This document shows positions 36,091 through 45,807 of a DNA stretch of 64,000 nucleotides, piece after piece. The stretch's first letter is position 1. Every line of letters begins with the position of its first letter. The stretch is from assembly GCF_024453815.1 (NCBI RefSeq), contig NZ_CP072934.1, positions 372,001 through 436,000 on the forward strand, in the 5' to 3' direction. The notes beneath the pieces are model-generated. The model did not search any database and had not been told where the DNA came from. It worked only from the letters and a program-made list of their open reading frames with translations. The DNA is from Corynebacterium pseudogenitalium (lineage in GTDB: Bacteria; Actinomycetota; Actinomycetes; Mycobacteriales; Mycobacteriaceae). Both the position numbers and the translations under genes were made by a program.

Positions 36091-37831
36091 CCTTCTTCCC
36101 AGTGTTGAAGCTTTGCACGGGCCGGAAGTAGCCCATTACGCGCGTCCACATTTCGGTGGCGCTTCCGCAGTGCGGGCATTCGGGGTGCTCGCCGGAGATG
36201 TAGCCGTGGTTTGCGCAGATGGAGAACGTCGGCGTGATAGTGATGTACGGCAGGCGGAAGGTTTCTAGGCTGCGTCGTACGAGCTTGGCGGTTGCTTCGC
36301 CACTGGACATTGCTGCGCCCATGTACAGGTGAAGCACCGTGCCGCCGGTGTACTTCGTTTGCAGGTCCTCCTGGGCGGCGAGCGCCGCGAACGGATCTGG
36401 AGTGTGCGCAACAGGCAGCTGGGAGGAGTTGGTGTAGTACGGCTGCTCCTCGGTACCTGCCTGGATGATGCCGGGATAGCGGGCACGGTCCTCGCGTGCG
36501 AAGCGGTACGTTGCGCCTTCCGCGGGGGACGCTTCTAGGTTGTAGAGGTGCCCTGTACGTTCCTGAGCTTCCGTGATGCGGGCATTGATGTGGTCGAGCA
36601 GGCGCGCCACAAGTGCATGGCCTTGGGGGTCGGTGATGTCGTAGGCGTCGTGCGTGAAGTTACGTACCATTTCGTTGCAACCATTGACCCCGATGGTGGT
36701 GAAGTGGTTGTCAAACCCCGGTAACCACCGTTTCGTGTACGGGTATAGCCCCTTATCGAAGCAATCTTGCACAAACGCGCGACGCCGCTCCAGCGTATCG
36801 ACAGCCACCTCGATCAACTCGTCAACCCTGCGCAGTAGCGCAGCCTCATCGTTGGGGAAGAGGTACCCGAGGCGTGCGCAGTTCAGGGTGACTACGCCAA
36901 TGGAGCCAGTGAGCTCCGCGGAACCGAACAGACCGTTTCCGCGCTTGAGTAGCTCACGCAGGTCGAGTTGGAGGCGGCAGCACATCGAGCGGATCATGCC
37001 TGGGTCCAAATCCGAGTTGAGGAAATTTTGGAAGTAGGGGAGGCCGTACTTGCCAGTCATGTCGAACAGGGCTTTCGTGTTTGGCGAGCCCCAGTCGAAG
37101 TCCTTGGTGATGTTGTACGTCGGGATGGGGAAGGTAAATGGGCGGCCGTCGGCGTCGCCTTGGGACATAACCTCAATGAACGCGCGGTTGATCATGTCCA
37201 TCTCTTCTTGGAGCTCGCCGTAAGTGAAGTCGACAGGGTCTCCACCGATGAACGGAGTCTGCTCAGCGAGGTCCTGAGGGCACGTCCAGTCAAATGTAAG
37301 GTTTGTGAACGGAGTCTGCGTCCCCCAACGCGAGGGAACGTTGAGGTTGAAGACGAACTCCTGCATGTGTTGCAAGACGTCCTCGTATGTGAGCGAGTCC
37401 AGCCGCACGAATGGTGCCATGTAGGTATCGAAGCTGGAGAACGCCTGCGCGCCAGCCCATTCGTTCTGCAGTGTGCCGAGGAAGTTCACTACTTGTCCGC
37501 ACGCGGAGGAGAAATGTTTTGGTGGCAGAGAAGATATCGTGCCAGGTACCCCTCCGAACCCTTCTTCAAGGAGCTGCCTCAATGACCACCCTGCGCAGTA
37601 CCCGGAGAGCATGTCGAGATCGTGGATGTGGAGGTCGCCGTTGCGGTGGGCATTGCCGGCGACGTCGGAAAACACTTCGTCCAGCCAGTAGTTGGCGGTG
37701 ATTTTGCCGGCGGAGTTGAGAATCATTCCGCCGAGGGAGTAATCCTGATTGGCGTTTGCGTTGATGCGCCAGTCAGCGCGGTGGAGGTATTCGTTGATGG
37801 TGGCTTGGGGGTTGACGTTGTTGGCGGCCAT
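36047..37831 (-). CDS. nrdD: Anaerobic ribonucleoside-triphosphate reductase
   Basis: Class III reductase making dNTPs without oxygen. I take the ATG at 37831 (594 residues), preceded by GAAAGGAAGC; the open frame upstream has no homology. Features: NGDLHIHDLDML near the N-terminus and GSIGVVTLNCARLGYL. The C-terminal zinc site is C539-x2-H542...C552-P-H-C555, and the glycyl radical is G567 in RVMGY. It implies capacity for anaerobic growth. Confidence 0.94.
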   Translation of the reverse strand: MAANNVNPQATINEYLHRADWRINANANQDYSLGGMILNSAGKITANYWLDEVFSDVAGNAHRNGDLHIHDLDMLSGYCAGWSLRQLLEEGFGGVPGTISSLPPKHFSSACGQVVNFLGTLQNEWAGAQAFSSFDTYMAPFVRLDSLTYEDVLQHMQEFVFNLNVPSRWGTQTPFTNLTFDWTCPQDLAEQTPFIGGDPVDFTYGELQEEMDMINRAFIEVMSQGDADGRPFTFPIPTYNITKDFDWGSPNTKALFDMTGKYGLPYFQNFLNSDLDPGMIRSMCCRLQLDLRELLKRGNGLFGSAELTGSIGVVTLNCARLGYLFPNDEAALLRRVDELIEVAVDTLERRRAFVQDCFDKGLYPYTKRWLPGFDNHFTTIGVNGCNEMVRNFTHDAYDITDPQGHALVARLLDHINARITEAQERTGHLYNLEASPAEGATYRFAREDRARYPGIIQAGTEEQPYYTNSSQLPVAHTPDPFAALAAQEDLQTKYTGGTVLHLYMGAAMSSGEATAKLVRRSLETFRLPYITITPTFSICANHGYISGEHPECPHCGSATEMWTRVMGYFRPVQSFNTGKKGEFAERHYFAEAFA

Positions 37832-37990
37832 GCTGCTTCCTTTCTCTCGGTTCGTAACTAACGTAGCTGTAATTCCATTGATCGTAATTAGTAGATATGG
37901 ACACAAAGAGTAACTGAGATACAACATGTGGTAGCCGTAGGGGTGTGCACCCTTGGTGGACGACGGGCGATAGGTGTAGGTGTAGTAGCG

Positions 37991-38040
37991 CCTCCATACA
38001 CCTTCAGTACACCCTCGAGCGGGGGTATGTACTGTGGAGG
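37991..38040. repeat. Interrupted inverted repeat between nrdD and rpsL
   Basis: Three nested arms match: CCTCCA (37991-37996) with TGGAGG (38035-38040), AGTACA (38006-38011) with TGTACT (38028-38033), and CCC with GGG near the centre, around CTCGAG. There is no T run, so an operator or an RNA structure is more likely than a terminator. Confidence 0.6.
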
Positions 38041-38051
38041 AAGTTTCGGTC

Positions 38052-38081
38052 TTGCAAAGCTGGGGTGGCTCGTGATACGCT
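38052..38081 (+). promoter_or_regulatory. Promoter of rpsL-rpsG
   Basis: TTGCAA (38052-38057), an 18-base spacer and TACGCT (38076-38081), 157 bases before rpsL. Confidence 0.55.
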
Positions 38082-38237
38082 GTCGGACGGTTCACCACCT
38101 CAAGGTGAAGTGTCTGATCGTTTTCGCATAAACGTGGCGGAGCGTTCTGGACGTGCGGCAGGGCCCCGGGAAAGAGCCCTCATTTTTGCATGTTCAGGCG
38201 ATTGTCCGCCTCAGCGTAAAAATTAGAAGGAAAATCT

Positions 38238-38609
38238 ATGCCAACTATCCAGCAGCTGGTCCGCAAGGGCCGCCACGACAAGCGTGGCAAGGTAGCAACT
38301 GCAGCGCTGAAGGGTTCCCCGCAGCGTCGTGGCGTGTGCACCCGCGTGTACACCACCACGCCGAAGAAGCCGAACTCGGCGCTTCGTAAGGTTGCTCGTG
38401 TTCGTCTGACCTCCGGTATTGAGGTCTCCGCATACATCCCAGGTGAGGGCCACAACCTCCAGGAGCACTCCATGGTGCTTGTCCGTGGTGGTCGTGTGAA
38501 GGACCTCCCGGGTGTTCGCTACAAGATTATTCGTGGTTCCTTGGATACCCAGGGTGTCAAGGATCGTAAGCAGGCTCGTTCCCGCTACGGCGCAAAGAAG
38601 GGACAGTAA
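38238..38609 (+). CDS. rpsL: 30S ribosomal protein S12 (uS12)
   Basis: Decoding-centre protein, 123 residues. The streptomycin-related loops are wild type: [12 protein letters not shown] and [16 protein letters not shown] keep both key lysines. AGAAGGAAAATCT precedes the ATG. rpsG follows 6 bases later. Confidence 0.98.
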   Translation: MPTIQQLVRKGRHDKRGKVATAALKGSPQRRGVCTRVYTTTPKKPNSALRKVARVRLTSGIEVSAYIPGEGHNLQEHSMVLVRGGRVKDLPGVRYKIIRGSLDTQGVKDRKQARSRYGAKKGQ

Positions 38610-38615
38610 TCAGAA

Positions 38616-39083
38616 ATGCGTAAGCAGCAAGCTCCGAAGCGTCCCATCGTTAAGGACCCGGTATACAACTCTGAACTCGTGACCCAGCTGGTCAACAAGG
38701 TGCTTCTCGACGGCAAGAAGTCCACCGCTGAGCGCATCGTCTACGGTGCGCTCGAGATCTGCCGTGAAAAGACCGGCACCGATCCGGTTGGCACCTTGGA
38801 AAAGGCACTCGGCAACATCCGTCCTGACCTTGAGGTTCGCTCCCGTCGTGTCGGTGGCGCTACCTACCAGGTTCCAGTCGAGGTGAAGCCAGTTCGTGCA
38901 ACCACTCTGGCTCTGCGCTGGATGGTCACCTTCACGCGCCAGCGTCGTGAGAACTCGATGATCGAGCGTCTCGCTAACGAGATCCTGGACGCATCCAACG
39001 GCTTGGGTGCATCCGTGAAGCGTCGCGAGGACGTCCACAAGATGGCCGAGGCAAACCGCGCGTTTGCTCACTACCGCTGGTAG
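38616..39083 (+). CDS. rpsG: 30S ribosomal protein S7 (uS7)
   Basis: Nucleates assembly of the 30S head and contacts the E-site tRNA. 155 residues, normal length, with [29 protein letters not shown] at the N-terminus, [11 protein letters not shown], and C-terminal [14 protein letters not shown]. Cotranscribed with rpsL. Confidence 0.98.
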   Translation: MRKQQAPKRPIVKDPVYNSELVTQLVNKVLLDGKKSTAERIVYGALEICREKTGTDPVGTLEKALGNIRPDLEVRSRRVGGATYQVPVEVKPVRATTLALRWMVTFTRQRRENSMIERLANEILDASNGLGASVKRREDVHKMAEANRAFAHYRW

Positions 39084-39113
39084 TCGCCGGTAGGTCATAT
39101 ATGAGACAAAACG

Positions 39114-39206
39114 CCCGGACCATGCTGACACGGACAACGTGTGCACAATTGCATACGTGGTTACCCACCAATGTGGGTGCACGTGCGGCGTCCGGGTTTT
39201 TGTTTT
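39114..39206 (+). terminator. Terminator region after rpsG
   Basis: CCCGGAC (39114-39120) pairs with GTCCGGG (39190-39196), followed by TTTTTGTTTT. The long interval contains smaller hairpins (for example ACCCACCAATGTGGGT), making a branched structure. Confidence 0.65.
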
Positions 39207-39323
39207 GAGGTGACTTGCAGGCCGACTCTGCCCATCTTGGGCAAACAGTGGCACAATGAACTAGGTAAATATTCGCCAAGACGTGTGCAGCACGTCGACG
39301 ACTTTTAAGTTGGGGTAAATAAC

Positions 39324-41444
39324 GTGGCACAAGAAGTGCTTAAGGATCTGCACAAGGTCCGCAACATCGGCATCATGGCGCACATCGATGCTGGTAAGAC
39401 CACCACGACAGAGCGCATTCTGTTCTACACCGGTATTAACCGCAAGGTCGGCGAGACCCACGACGGTGGCGCAACCACCGACTGGATGGAGCAGGAGAAA
39501 GAGCGCGGCATCACCATTACGTCCGCAGCAGTGACCTGCTTCTGGAATAACAACCAGATCAACATCATCGATACGCCGGGTCACGTGGACTTCACCGTTG
39601 AGGTTGAGCGTTCCCTGCGCGTGCTCGATGGCGCAGTTGCTGTGTTCGACGGCAAGGAAGGCGTTGAGCCGCAGTCCGAGCAGGTCTGGCGTCAGGCTGC
39701 AAAGTACGACGTTCCGCGTATCTGCTTCGTCAACAAGATGGACAAGCTGGGCGCTGACTTCTACTACACCGTTGGCACGATCGTCGATCGTCTCGGCGCG
39801 AAGCCGTTGGTAATGCAGCTCCCGATCGGTGCTGAGGATGACTTTGACGGTGTCGTTGACCTTCTCGAGATGAAGGCAATGCTGTGGCCAGGCAAGGTCG
39901 AGACCGGCACTCCTGCACAGATCACCGAGATCCCGGACGATCTGAAGGAAAAGGCTGAGGAGTACCGTGAGAAGCTCGTCGAGACCGTTGCTGAGTCCGA
40001 CGAAGAGCTCATGGAGAAGTACTTCGGCGGCGAAGAGCTCACGATCGAGGAGCTCAAGGCTGGCATCCGTAAGCTGACCGTTAATTCGGAAGTTTACCCA
40101 GTGTTCTGTGGTACTGCGTACCGCAACAAGGGTGTCGAGCCTGTGCTGGACGCCATCGTCGATTACCTGCCTTCTCCGCTGGATATCGGCGAGGTTCACG
40201 GCACCTCCGTCGACGGTGAGGAAGACCTCACGCGTAAGCCTTCCGTTGATGAGCCGTTCTCTGCACTGGCGTTCAAGATTGCTGTGCACCCGTTCTTCGG
40301 CAAGCTGACTTACGTGCGCGTGTACTCGGGCCAGGCTATCCCGGGCGAGAACATGATGAACTCCACCAAGCAGCAGCGTGAGCGCGTGGGCAAGCTCTTC
40401 CAGATGCACGCGAACAAGGAGAATCCGGTTGAGCACGCTGACGCCGGCAACATCTACGCGTTCATTGGTCTGAAGCACACCACTACTGGTGACACCCTGT
40501 GCAACCCTGATCACCCGATCATCCTCGAGTCCATGGACTTCCCGGATCCGGTTATTCAGGTTGCTATTGAGCCGAAGACCAAAGCTGACCAGGAGAAGCT
40601 GGGCACCGCTATTCAGAAGCTTGCTGAAGAGGACCCAACCTTCACCGTTCACCTGGATGAGGAGACTGGCCAGACCGTTATCGGCGGCATGGGCGAGCTC
40701 CACCTCGACGTCCTCGTTGACCGCATGAAGCGCGAGTTCAAGGTCGAGGCGAACATTGGTTCTCCACAGGTTGCGTACCGCGAGACCATCCGCAAGAAGG
40801 TGCAGTCCCTGGACTACACCCACAAGAAGCAGACGGGTGGTTCCGGTCAGTTCGCAAAGGTTATCGTTTCCATCGAGCCTTACAACCCGGATCCAGAGAC
40901 CCTGGAAGAGGGCGAGAGCGCAACCTACCTGTTCGTCAACGAGGTCACCGGTGGTCGCGTGCCGAAGGAGTACATCCCTTCCGTGGATGCCGGTATCCAG
41001 GACGCGATGCAGTACGGCTACCTCGCTGGCTACCCGCTGGTCAACATCAAGGCAACCCTCGAAGACGGCGCTTACCACGAGGTTGACTCCTCCGAAATGG
41101 CCTTCAAGATGGCCGGTTCGCAGGTGCTCAAGGAGGCCGTCGCTAAGGCGAAGCCAGTGCTGCTCGAGCCGCTGATGGCTGTTGAGGTTGTCACGCCTGA
41201 GGAGTACATGGGTGACGTCATCGGTGACCTGAACTCCCGTCGTGGCCAGGTCAACTCGATGGACGACCGCTCTGGCGCCAAGGTTGTCAAGGCTGTTGTT
41301 CCGCTGTCGCAGATGTTCGGCTACGTTGGTGACCTGCGCTCCAAGACGCAGGGTCGCGCGAACTACACCATGGTGTTTGACTCCTACGGTGAGGTTCCGT
41401 CCAACGTCGCTCAGGAAATCATCGACGCCCGCAACGGCAACTAA
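39324..41444 (+). CDS. fusA: Elongation factor G
   Basis: Translocation GTPase of 706 residues, GTG start. G1 [14 protein letters not shown]3 DTPGHVDF, G4 [10 protein letters not shown], then domains II-V ending [28 protein letters not shown]. Normal length. Confidence 0.98.
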   Translation: MAQEVLKDLHKVRNIGIMAHIDAGKTTTTERILFYTGINRKVGETHDGGATTDWMEQEKERGITITSAAVTCFWNNNQINIIDTPGHVDFTVEVERSLRVLDGAVAVFDGKEGVEPQSEQVWRQAAKYDVPRICFVNKMDKLGADFYYTVGTIVDRLGAKPLVMQLPIGAEDDFDGVVDLLEMKAMLWPGKVETGTPAQITEIPDDLKEKAEEYREKLVETVAESDEELMEKYFGGEELTIEELKAGIRKLTVNSEVYPVFCGTAYRNKGVEPVLDAIVDYLPSPLDIGEVHGTSVDGEEDLTRKPSVDEPFSALAFKIAVHPFFGKLTYVRVYSGQAIPGENMMNSTKQQRERVGKLFQMHANKENPVEHADAGNIYAFIGLKHTTTGDTLCNPDHPIILESMDFPDPVIQVAIEPKTKADQEKLGTAIQKLAEEDPTFTVHLDEETGQTVIGGMGELHLDVLVDRMKREFKVEANIGSPQVAYRETIRKKVQSLDYTHKKQTGGSGQFAKVIVSIEPYNPDPETLEEGESATYLFVNEVTGGRVPKEYIPSVDAGIQDAMQYGYLAGYPLVNIKATLEDGAYHEVDSSEMAFKMAGSQVLKEAVAKAKPVLLEPLMAVEVVTPEEYMGDVIGDLNSRRGQVNSMDDRSGAKVVKAVVPLSQMFGYVGDLRSKTQGRANYTMVFDSYGEVPSNVAQEIIDARNGN

Positions 41445-41757
41445 TCGCTGCTCCCTGCTTCTCGACGGCCTGCTCACGTGCCAGTGAGCGTGACCGGTAG
41501 AAGGAAGCAGGGATGGCCGCTAGTAGCGGTCGCGCTGGAATCGCCACAAGATTGAAGTGGTGGTTTGAGCCGGCCGTTACTCGCGACGAATGATCCCGGA
41601 ACTTTCGGTCTGACGGTTTGAAAATCAGACTGGGAATCTCTAGGATCAGGTAACTGGCACATTGTGAATGAGCCGACGCCTTTTCGAAGGCAAAGGCAAA
41701 TGTAAACCACGTGGCTGCGAAGGTCGTAGCCACCATGAAGTCCTAGGAGGACATACA
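41445..41757 (+). promoter_or_regulatory. fusA-tuf intergenic leader
   Basis: These 313 bases have no gene. Near the start is a long hairpin: TCCCTGCTTC (41453-41462) pairs perfectly with GAAGCAGGGA (41505-41514), enclosing GCTCAC/GTGAGC (41473-41478 with 41485-41490), with no T run. The tuf promoter lies downstream at 41618-41646. Confidence 0.6.
41618..41646 (+). promoter_or_regulatory. Promoter of tuf
   Basis: TTGAAA (41618-41623), a 17-base spacer and TAGGAT (41641-41646): a near-consensus vegetative promoter about 110 bases before the tuf start, allowing transcription independent of fusA. Confidence 0.72.
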
Positions 41758-42948
41758 GTGGCAAAGGCAAAGTTCGAACGTACAAAGCCGCACGTCAACA
41801 TCGGTACCATTGGTCACGTCGACCACGGTAAGACGACCACCACGGCTGCTATCACCAAGGTGCTCGCTGACAAGTACCCGGAGGAGAACAAGTCCTTCGC
41901 GTACGACGCGATTGACAAGGCGCCGGAAGAGCGCGAGCGCGGCATTACCATTAACATTTCCCACGTCGAGTACAACACTCCTAAGCGTCACTACGCACAC
42001 GTGGATGCTCCAGGCCACGCTGACTACATCAAGAACATGATCACCGGTGCTGCTCAGATGGACGGCGCAATCCTCGTGGTTGCTGCTACCGACGGCCCGA
42101 TGCCTCAGACCCGCGAGCACGTTCTGCTTGCTCGCCAGGTTGGCGTTCCTTACATCCTCGTTGCTCTGAACAAGTGCGACATGGTCGACGATGAGGAAAT
42201 CATCGAGCTCGTCGAGATGGAAGTTCGTGAGCTTCTCGCAGAGCAGGATTACGACGAAGAGGCTCCAATCGTTCACATCTCCGCTCTGAAGGCTCTTGAG
42301 GGCGAGGAGAAGTGGGTTGACTCCATCGTTGAGCTCATGGAAGCTTGCGACAACTCCATTCCGGACCCAGTTCGCGAGACCGACCGTGACTTCCTGATGC
42401 CGATCGAGGACATCTTCACCATTTCCGGCCGCGGTACCGTTGTTACCGGCCGTGTTGAGCGTGGCGTCCTGAACCTCAACGACGAAGTTGAGATCATCGG
42501 TATCCGCGAGAAGTCCACGAAGACCACCGTCACCTCCATCGAGATGTTCAACAAGCTTCTCGACACCGCTGAGGCTGGCGACAACGCAGCTCTGCTGCTC
42601 CGTGGCCTGAAGCGTGAGGACGTTGAGCGTGGTCAGGTTGTCATCAAGCCGGGCGCTTACACCCCTCACTCCAAGTTCGAGGGCTCCGTCTACGTCCTGT
42701 CCAAGGACGAGGGTGGCCGTCACACGCCATTCTTCGACAACTACCGTCCTCAGTTCTACTTCCGCACCACCGACGTTACCGGTGTTGTGCACCTGCCTGA
42801 GGGCACCGAGATGGTCATGCCTGGCGACAACGTCGACATGTCCGTCGAGCTGATCCACCCAGTCGCTATGGACGAGGGCCTGCGCTTCGCTATCCGCGAG
42901 GGCTCCCGTACCGTCGGCGCTGGCCGCGTCACCAAGATCCTCGGCTAA
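41758..42948 (+). CDS. tuf: Elongation factor Tu
   Basis: Delivers aminoacyl-tRNA to the ribosome. 396 residues from the GTG at 41758 behind CTAGGAGGACATACA; the longer frame upstream is leader. G1 GHVDHGKT, G3 [13 protein letters not shown]4 NKCDMVDD, G5 SALKAL, and the usual C-terminal domains. The ribosome binding site is one of the strongest in the window. Confidence 0.98.
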   Translation: MAKAKFERTKPHVNIGTIGHVDHGKTTTTAAITKVLADKYPEENKSFAYDAIDKAPEERERGITINISHVEYNTPKRHYAHVDAPGHADYIKNMITGAAQMDGAILVVAATDGPMPQTREHVLLARQVGVPYILVALNKCDMVDDEEIIELVEMEVRELLAEQDYDEEAPIVHISALKALEGEEKWVDSIVELMEACDNSIPDPVRETDRDFLMPIEDIFTISGRGTVVTGRVERGVLNLNDEVEIIGIREKSTKTTVTSIEMFNKLLDTAEAGDNAALLLRGLKREDVERGQVVIKPGAYTPHSKFEGSVYVLSKDEGGRHTPFFDNYRPQFYFRTTDVTGVVHLPEGTEMVMPGDNVDMSVELIHPVAMDEGLRFAIREGSRTVGAGRVTKILG

Positions 42949-42972
42949 TTCAGTCCGATAACGTGACGTAAA

Positions 42973-43003
42973 GGTCACTCCCCATCGGGGAGTGACCTTT
43001 TTT
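42973..43003 (+). terminator. Terminator after tuf
   Basis: A perfect 11-bp stem GGTCACTCCCC/GGGGAGTGACC (42973-42983 with 42987-42997) with loop ATC is followed by six T. Confidence 0.95.
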
Positions 43004-43100
43004 CATGCCTACAGTGCGTTGGGAAGGCAATGGTTCTAGGACCACTATGTCCTGCAACTGGTCACCGTGCTGTTACTTCAGTGCATTGGGCACCGCCGAC

Positions 43101-43560
43101 TTAAGGGACATTTTGTGTGTAACTAGCCGCGTCCAGCCCACCCCTTTCTCACGGCTAGACCGGGGTTGCACTGACGATCATTGCCAGTATTGAATTCTTT
43201 CAGCCGCCCATTCAGTGCACCGCTGTGTGCAAGATCGTCTCTCGCCCCGCAGGCTGTATGGCAGCTCAGTTAGCGGCATACCCCACTTGCTTCCCGGTCA
43301 TGTTCGTGCCCTGGCCAGTATCGTGCACGTCAGGGCTTTGCTCGTCCCCCTGGCAGTATGCGATCGCCCAACGCGTAGAGAGACCGGTTCTTGTTCTCTA
43401 GAGCCACCAATCTCGCTGCGCTACCCGCAGACTCGATACATCCCACACGTCAGACGTCATCCGGCGTTCAATTCTCAAGACCGGCGAATGGAACTGTTTT
43501 GAAAACCATATCGGGAGTCCGGGAAACCGAATAGATATATACACACAAAATGTCCCTTAA
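43101..43560. mobile_element. Candidate MITE or decayed insertion element
   Basis: A perfect 22-bp inverted repeat lies at 43100-43121 and 43540-43561; its unique part is GGGACATTTTGTGTGTA. Reading outward, both ends finish with TTAA, which could be a 4-bp target duplication. The enclosed 420 bases have no intact transposase in any frame and are broken by stops. GCCAGTAT recurs at about 43184 and 43314, with GGCAGTAT near 43352. It lies in a 620-bp gap (43004-43623) between tuf and the Asp23 cluster. Family unassigned. Confidence 0.55.
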
Positions 43561-43579
43561 GCCGCACCGTCTGGACACG

Positions 43580-43607
43580 AAAAGCTCCCCACCTGTTGGT
43601 GGGGAGC
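43580..43607 (-). terminator. Terminator of the Asp23/Gls24 cluster
   Basis: A perfect 10-bp stem GCTCCCCACC/GGTGGGGAGC (43584-43593 with 43598-43607). On the minus strand it is followed by TTTTCG, placing it just past the last cluster gene at 43624. Confidence 0.88.
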
Positions 43608-43623
43608 ATTCGCGTGAGTCCTT

Positions 43624-44184
43624 TTAGGCGCTAACCTGGTCGAAGTGCAGCTTCCACAGGGTATCCACGTTCATTGTGTGGTTTGCCATTCGGAAGTCCT
43701 GATCGGCGCGCTCGAGAACGTCAACGACTTCGTCCAGCGAGAATGCTGGGTTGGCAATCGCAACGAATTCAACGGTCGGCCTGGTCTCGACCATCGCAAC
43801 TTTGGCGTCGGCAGAGTTGATGATGGGGTCCATAGCCAAGTGGTGGCATGCGGCTTCGGCGACGCGTTTGACGTTGATTTCGGTTGTGCCATGCTCGGCG
43901 TCGGCTGCGGTGATGGCGCGGGTGGAGAACCCGCGGCTGCGAATATTTGCGATAATGGCCCACAGCCCGATAATTACCAGCACAACCGCACCGACGATCA
44001 ACGCGGTGTTGTACCAGGAACGGTAGGGCAGGTTGCCGATCACCACTGGATCCACTTGCTGGATCCATTGGCTGACGTAGGGGATGTCCCAGAAGTATGC
44101 GAGTGGAACGAACCCGATGCAGAGCAACAAAACTCCGAGGATGAAGACGAGTATGCGGTCAAAGAACGCAAGTGTCTTGGTCAT
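43624..44184 (-). CDS. Alkaline-shock membrane-anchor-like protein (AmaP-like)
   Basis: 186 residues with two N-terminal membrane helices (about 8-30, ILVFILGVLLLCIGFVPLAYF; and about 60-83, TALIVGAVVLVIIGLWAIIA). A cytoplasmic Asp23-related domain follows. The layout resembles AmaP, which tethers Asp23 to the membrane in Firmicutes. Last gene of the minus-strand cluster, immediately after the stop of its neighbour. Confidence 0.7.
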   Translation of the reverse strand: MTKTLAFFDRILVFILGVLLLCIGFVPLAYFWDIPYVSQWIQQVDPVVIGNLPYRSWYNTALIVGAVVLVIIGLWAIIANIRSRGFSTRAITAADAEHGTTEINVKRVAEAACHHLAMDPIINSADAKVAMVETRPTVEFVAIANPAFSLDEVVDVLERADQDFRMANHTMNVDTLWKLHFDQVSA

Positions 44185-44778
44185 TTACTTCGCCTCCTGT
44201 TCAGCAACTGGTGCTGGCGCTTCGGTCTTGATGGTGATGGCGGGTACCTGCTCCAGACGCTGGAACTCACCAACGAGAGTTTCGTGCGCTTGCTGCTCTA
44301 CCTCGGGGCGTTGCGTGTCGGTCTGCATTGTGAGTGTGACCTTCTTCCGGTCAGCCTTGGTGCGTGCATGATTAGCTCCGAACTGGGATGTTGCAAGGAA
44401 TGTTGACTTCCGTGCGATGTCCACTGGTCGTGTCCAGATCGAAACTGGGGACTGCACGCGAAGGTGCGTCTTCTGGCGAGGTTTGAGCGATGCAACCACA
44501 AGCGCGAGCCCTACGAGCATCACAATGATGCCAACTGCGACGCCCACCCACGTGATGTCAATGAGATTCAACGTCAACTGGTCGTAGAGCTCGGGGAGCC
44601 ACTCCGGTTGGTTGCTAGTTTCCTGGAGTCGCACCCAAGCGTCGTGCCCGGTAACAACGGCGCCCCCGAGGAACGCCAGGCCAGCGAGCACGGTGATCCA
44701 GCGAGCAACTGGGCTAGCTTTAGGTGCGGCAGCCGGGTGCGGGCCTACTGGGGCGACGGGCGTATTAGGTTCGGTCAT
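44185..44778 (-). CDS. DUF6286-type membrane protein of the Asp23 cluster
   Basis: 197 residues: a Pro/Ala-rich N-terminus, two membrane helices (about 26-46 and 75-96, ITWVGVAVGIIVMLVGLALVVASL), then a basic domain and an acidic tail. It overlaps the preceding gene by 14 bases. Its position in Asp23/Gls24 clusters of actinobacteria is recurrent; function unknown. Confidence 0.68.
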   Translation of the reverse strand: MTEPNTPVAPVGPHPAAAPKASPVARWITVLAGLAFLGGAVVTGHDAWVRLQETSNQPEWLPELYDQLTLNLIDITWVGVAVGIIVMLVGLALVVASLKPRQKTHLRVQSPVSIWTRPVDIARKSTFLATSQFGANHARTKADRKKVTLTMQTDTQRPEVEQQAHETLVGEFQRLEQVPAITIKTEAPAPVAEQEAK

Positions 44779-45550
44779 AGTACTTCACCGCCGGTTTGAT
44801 CGTAATTTCACGAAGCGGCTGAGGTTGCGGTGCCGATACCGTCGTCGGTGCCGCAGTGCGCTTCACGCGAATGGGCTTGAGCGGCGCAGGTTGCGGAACG
44901 CTCGGGCTATATACGCGCTGTTTGCGTGTTTGCACGCCAAGCAGTCGGGCAGGCTCCGGTGTCCGTGGACGGAAAACTCGCGCGGGCTGTGCTTCGAAGC
45001 CCTTGGTACGCACGGGGTACGGAGTCGGAGCAGTAATGGATTTCACAGAGACTGGCTCTGGAACGTGGGTGTCCGTCAGGTCGTCGACAAGCGAGCGAGC
45101 GACGATATCGTGCAACGGTTCCGGCTCCTTCGTCGTCGGGGACTCTACGTCCAAAGGCTTGACCTTCAGCGGAGTCGGGATGATGAACGACTGGTGGTTT
45201 GCAACGTCGTCCCACGAGACGGGTTCACCGGCGTTCGCGGTGACGTTTGCCACCTCGATATTGACGCTGGAGACGTCCAGCCCAGTCAATGTCCGGATGT
45301 GCGAGATGATCGTTGAACGCACGGCGTCCGTGATGGCAGCAATGGGGGCAGGGTAAGTAGTAGCGATCTCGGCTTCGACGGCCGCGGTGCCTGAAACTCG
45401 GTCCAGGCGGACATCGATTTGGGGAAAGCTGCGGCCTGCCAAACCTGCAAGCTTTGCGTCCATTTCGATCGTGCCGGGCACTGACGAAGCCGCCACCTCA
45501 GCAATCTGCGCGATGACGCGCTCACTGAGATGGAATTGGTTCGACGCCAT
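44765..45550 (-). CDS. Asp23/Gls24-like N-terminal domain protein with long Pro-rich tail
   Basis: 261 residues. Residues about 1-115 have the Asp23/Gls24 pattern (LSERVIAQIAEVAASSVPGTIEMD, then HIRTLTGLDVSSVNIEVANV). Residues about 125-261 are Pro/Thr/Val/Arg-rich and low in complexity, probably disordered. No membrane segment. Start codon shares its last base with the stop of the neighbouring gene. Confidence 0.72.
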   Translation of the reverse strand: MASNQFHLSERVIAQIAEVAASSVPGTIEMDAKLAGLAGRSFPQIDVRLDRVSGTAAVEAEIATTYPAPIAAITDAVRSTIISHIRTLTGLDVSSVNIEVANVTANAGEPVSWDDVANHQSFIIPTPLKVKPLDVESPTTKEPEPLHDIVARSLVDDLTDTHVPEPVSVKSITAPTPYPVRTKGFEAQPARVFRPRTPEPARLLGVQTRKQRVYSPSVPQPAPLKPIRVKRTAAPTTVSAPQPQPLREITIKPAVKYYDRT

Positions 45551-45750
45551 TAGCTACGACCCTTGCCCGAGCTGGTGCTCAGGATTTCTGCGAGGTCCAG
45601 CTTGCCATCAAGCTGGGCGCCGACGACACCACCAATGACGGAGAAGAGAACGAGCCACAGTAGCCCGAGTCCGCCGCCAAAGGTGACGAAGAAAGCAACG
45701 ATAATGCCGATAATGACACCGGTTAACGCTTTGTTAGATAAAAGATTCAT
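45550..45750 (-). CDS. DUF2273-like small membrane protein
   Basis: 66 residues with two adjacent hydrophobic helices joined by GGGLG (ALTGVIIGIIVAFFVTF, GLLWLVLFSVIGGVVGAQL) and a short polar tail. Such proteins accompany Asp23/AmaP genes. The layout supports a membrane partner of the Asp23 proteins; the role is inferred. Confidence 0.72.
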   Translation of the reverse strand: MNLLSNKALTGVIIGIIVAFFVTFGGGLGLLWLVLFSVIGGVVGAQLDGKLDLAEILSTSSGKGRS

Positions 45751-45807
45751 TGTTCACCACTTACTTGTAGTTGTGGGTACGCAACGCGGACGCCCTAATG
45801 GGCGTTC

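Larger units (their letters stand above)
37832..38237. other. nrdD-rpsL intergenic control region
   Basis: 406 bases without a gene. It holds the divergent promoters of nrdDG (minus) and rpsL-rpsG (plus), a marked interrupted palindrome at 37991-38040, and a small palindrome GGGTGTGCACCC near 37938. I found no clear NrdR or FNR consensus box. Confidence 0.6.

Noticed and set aside
37860..38050. NrdR or FNR box upstream of nrdD
   Set aside because: No stretch matches either consensus well; only the unrelated nested palindrome stands out.
43005..43502. Two plus-strand frames (43005-43193 and 43215-43502) in the gap after tuf
   Set aside because: The first spans the left inverted repeat, neither has a ribosome binding site, and the composition is not coding-like. 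The region is better explained as a decayed element.
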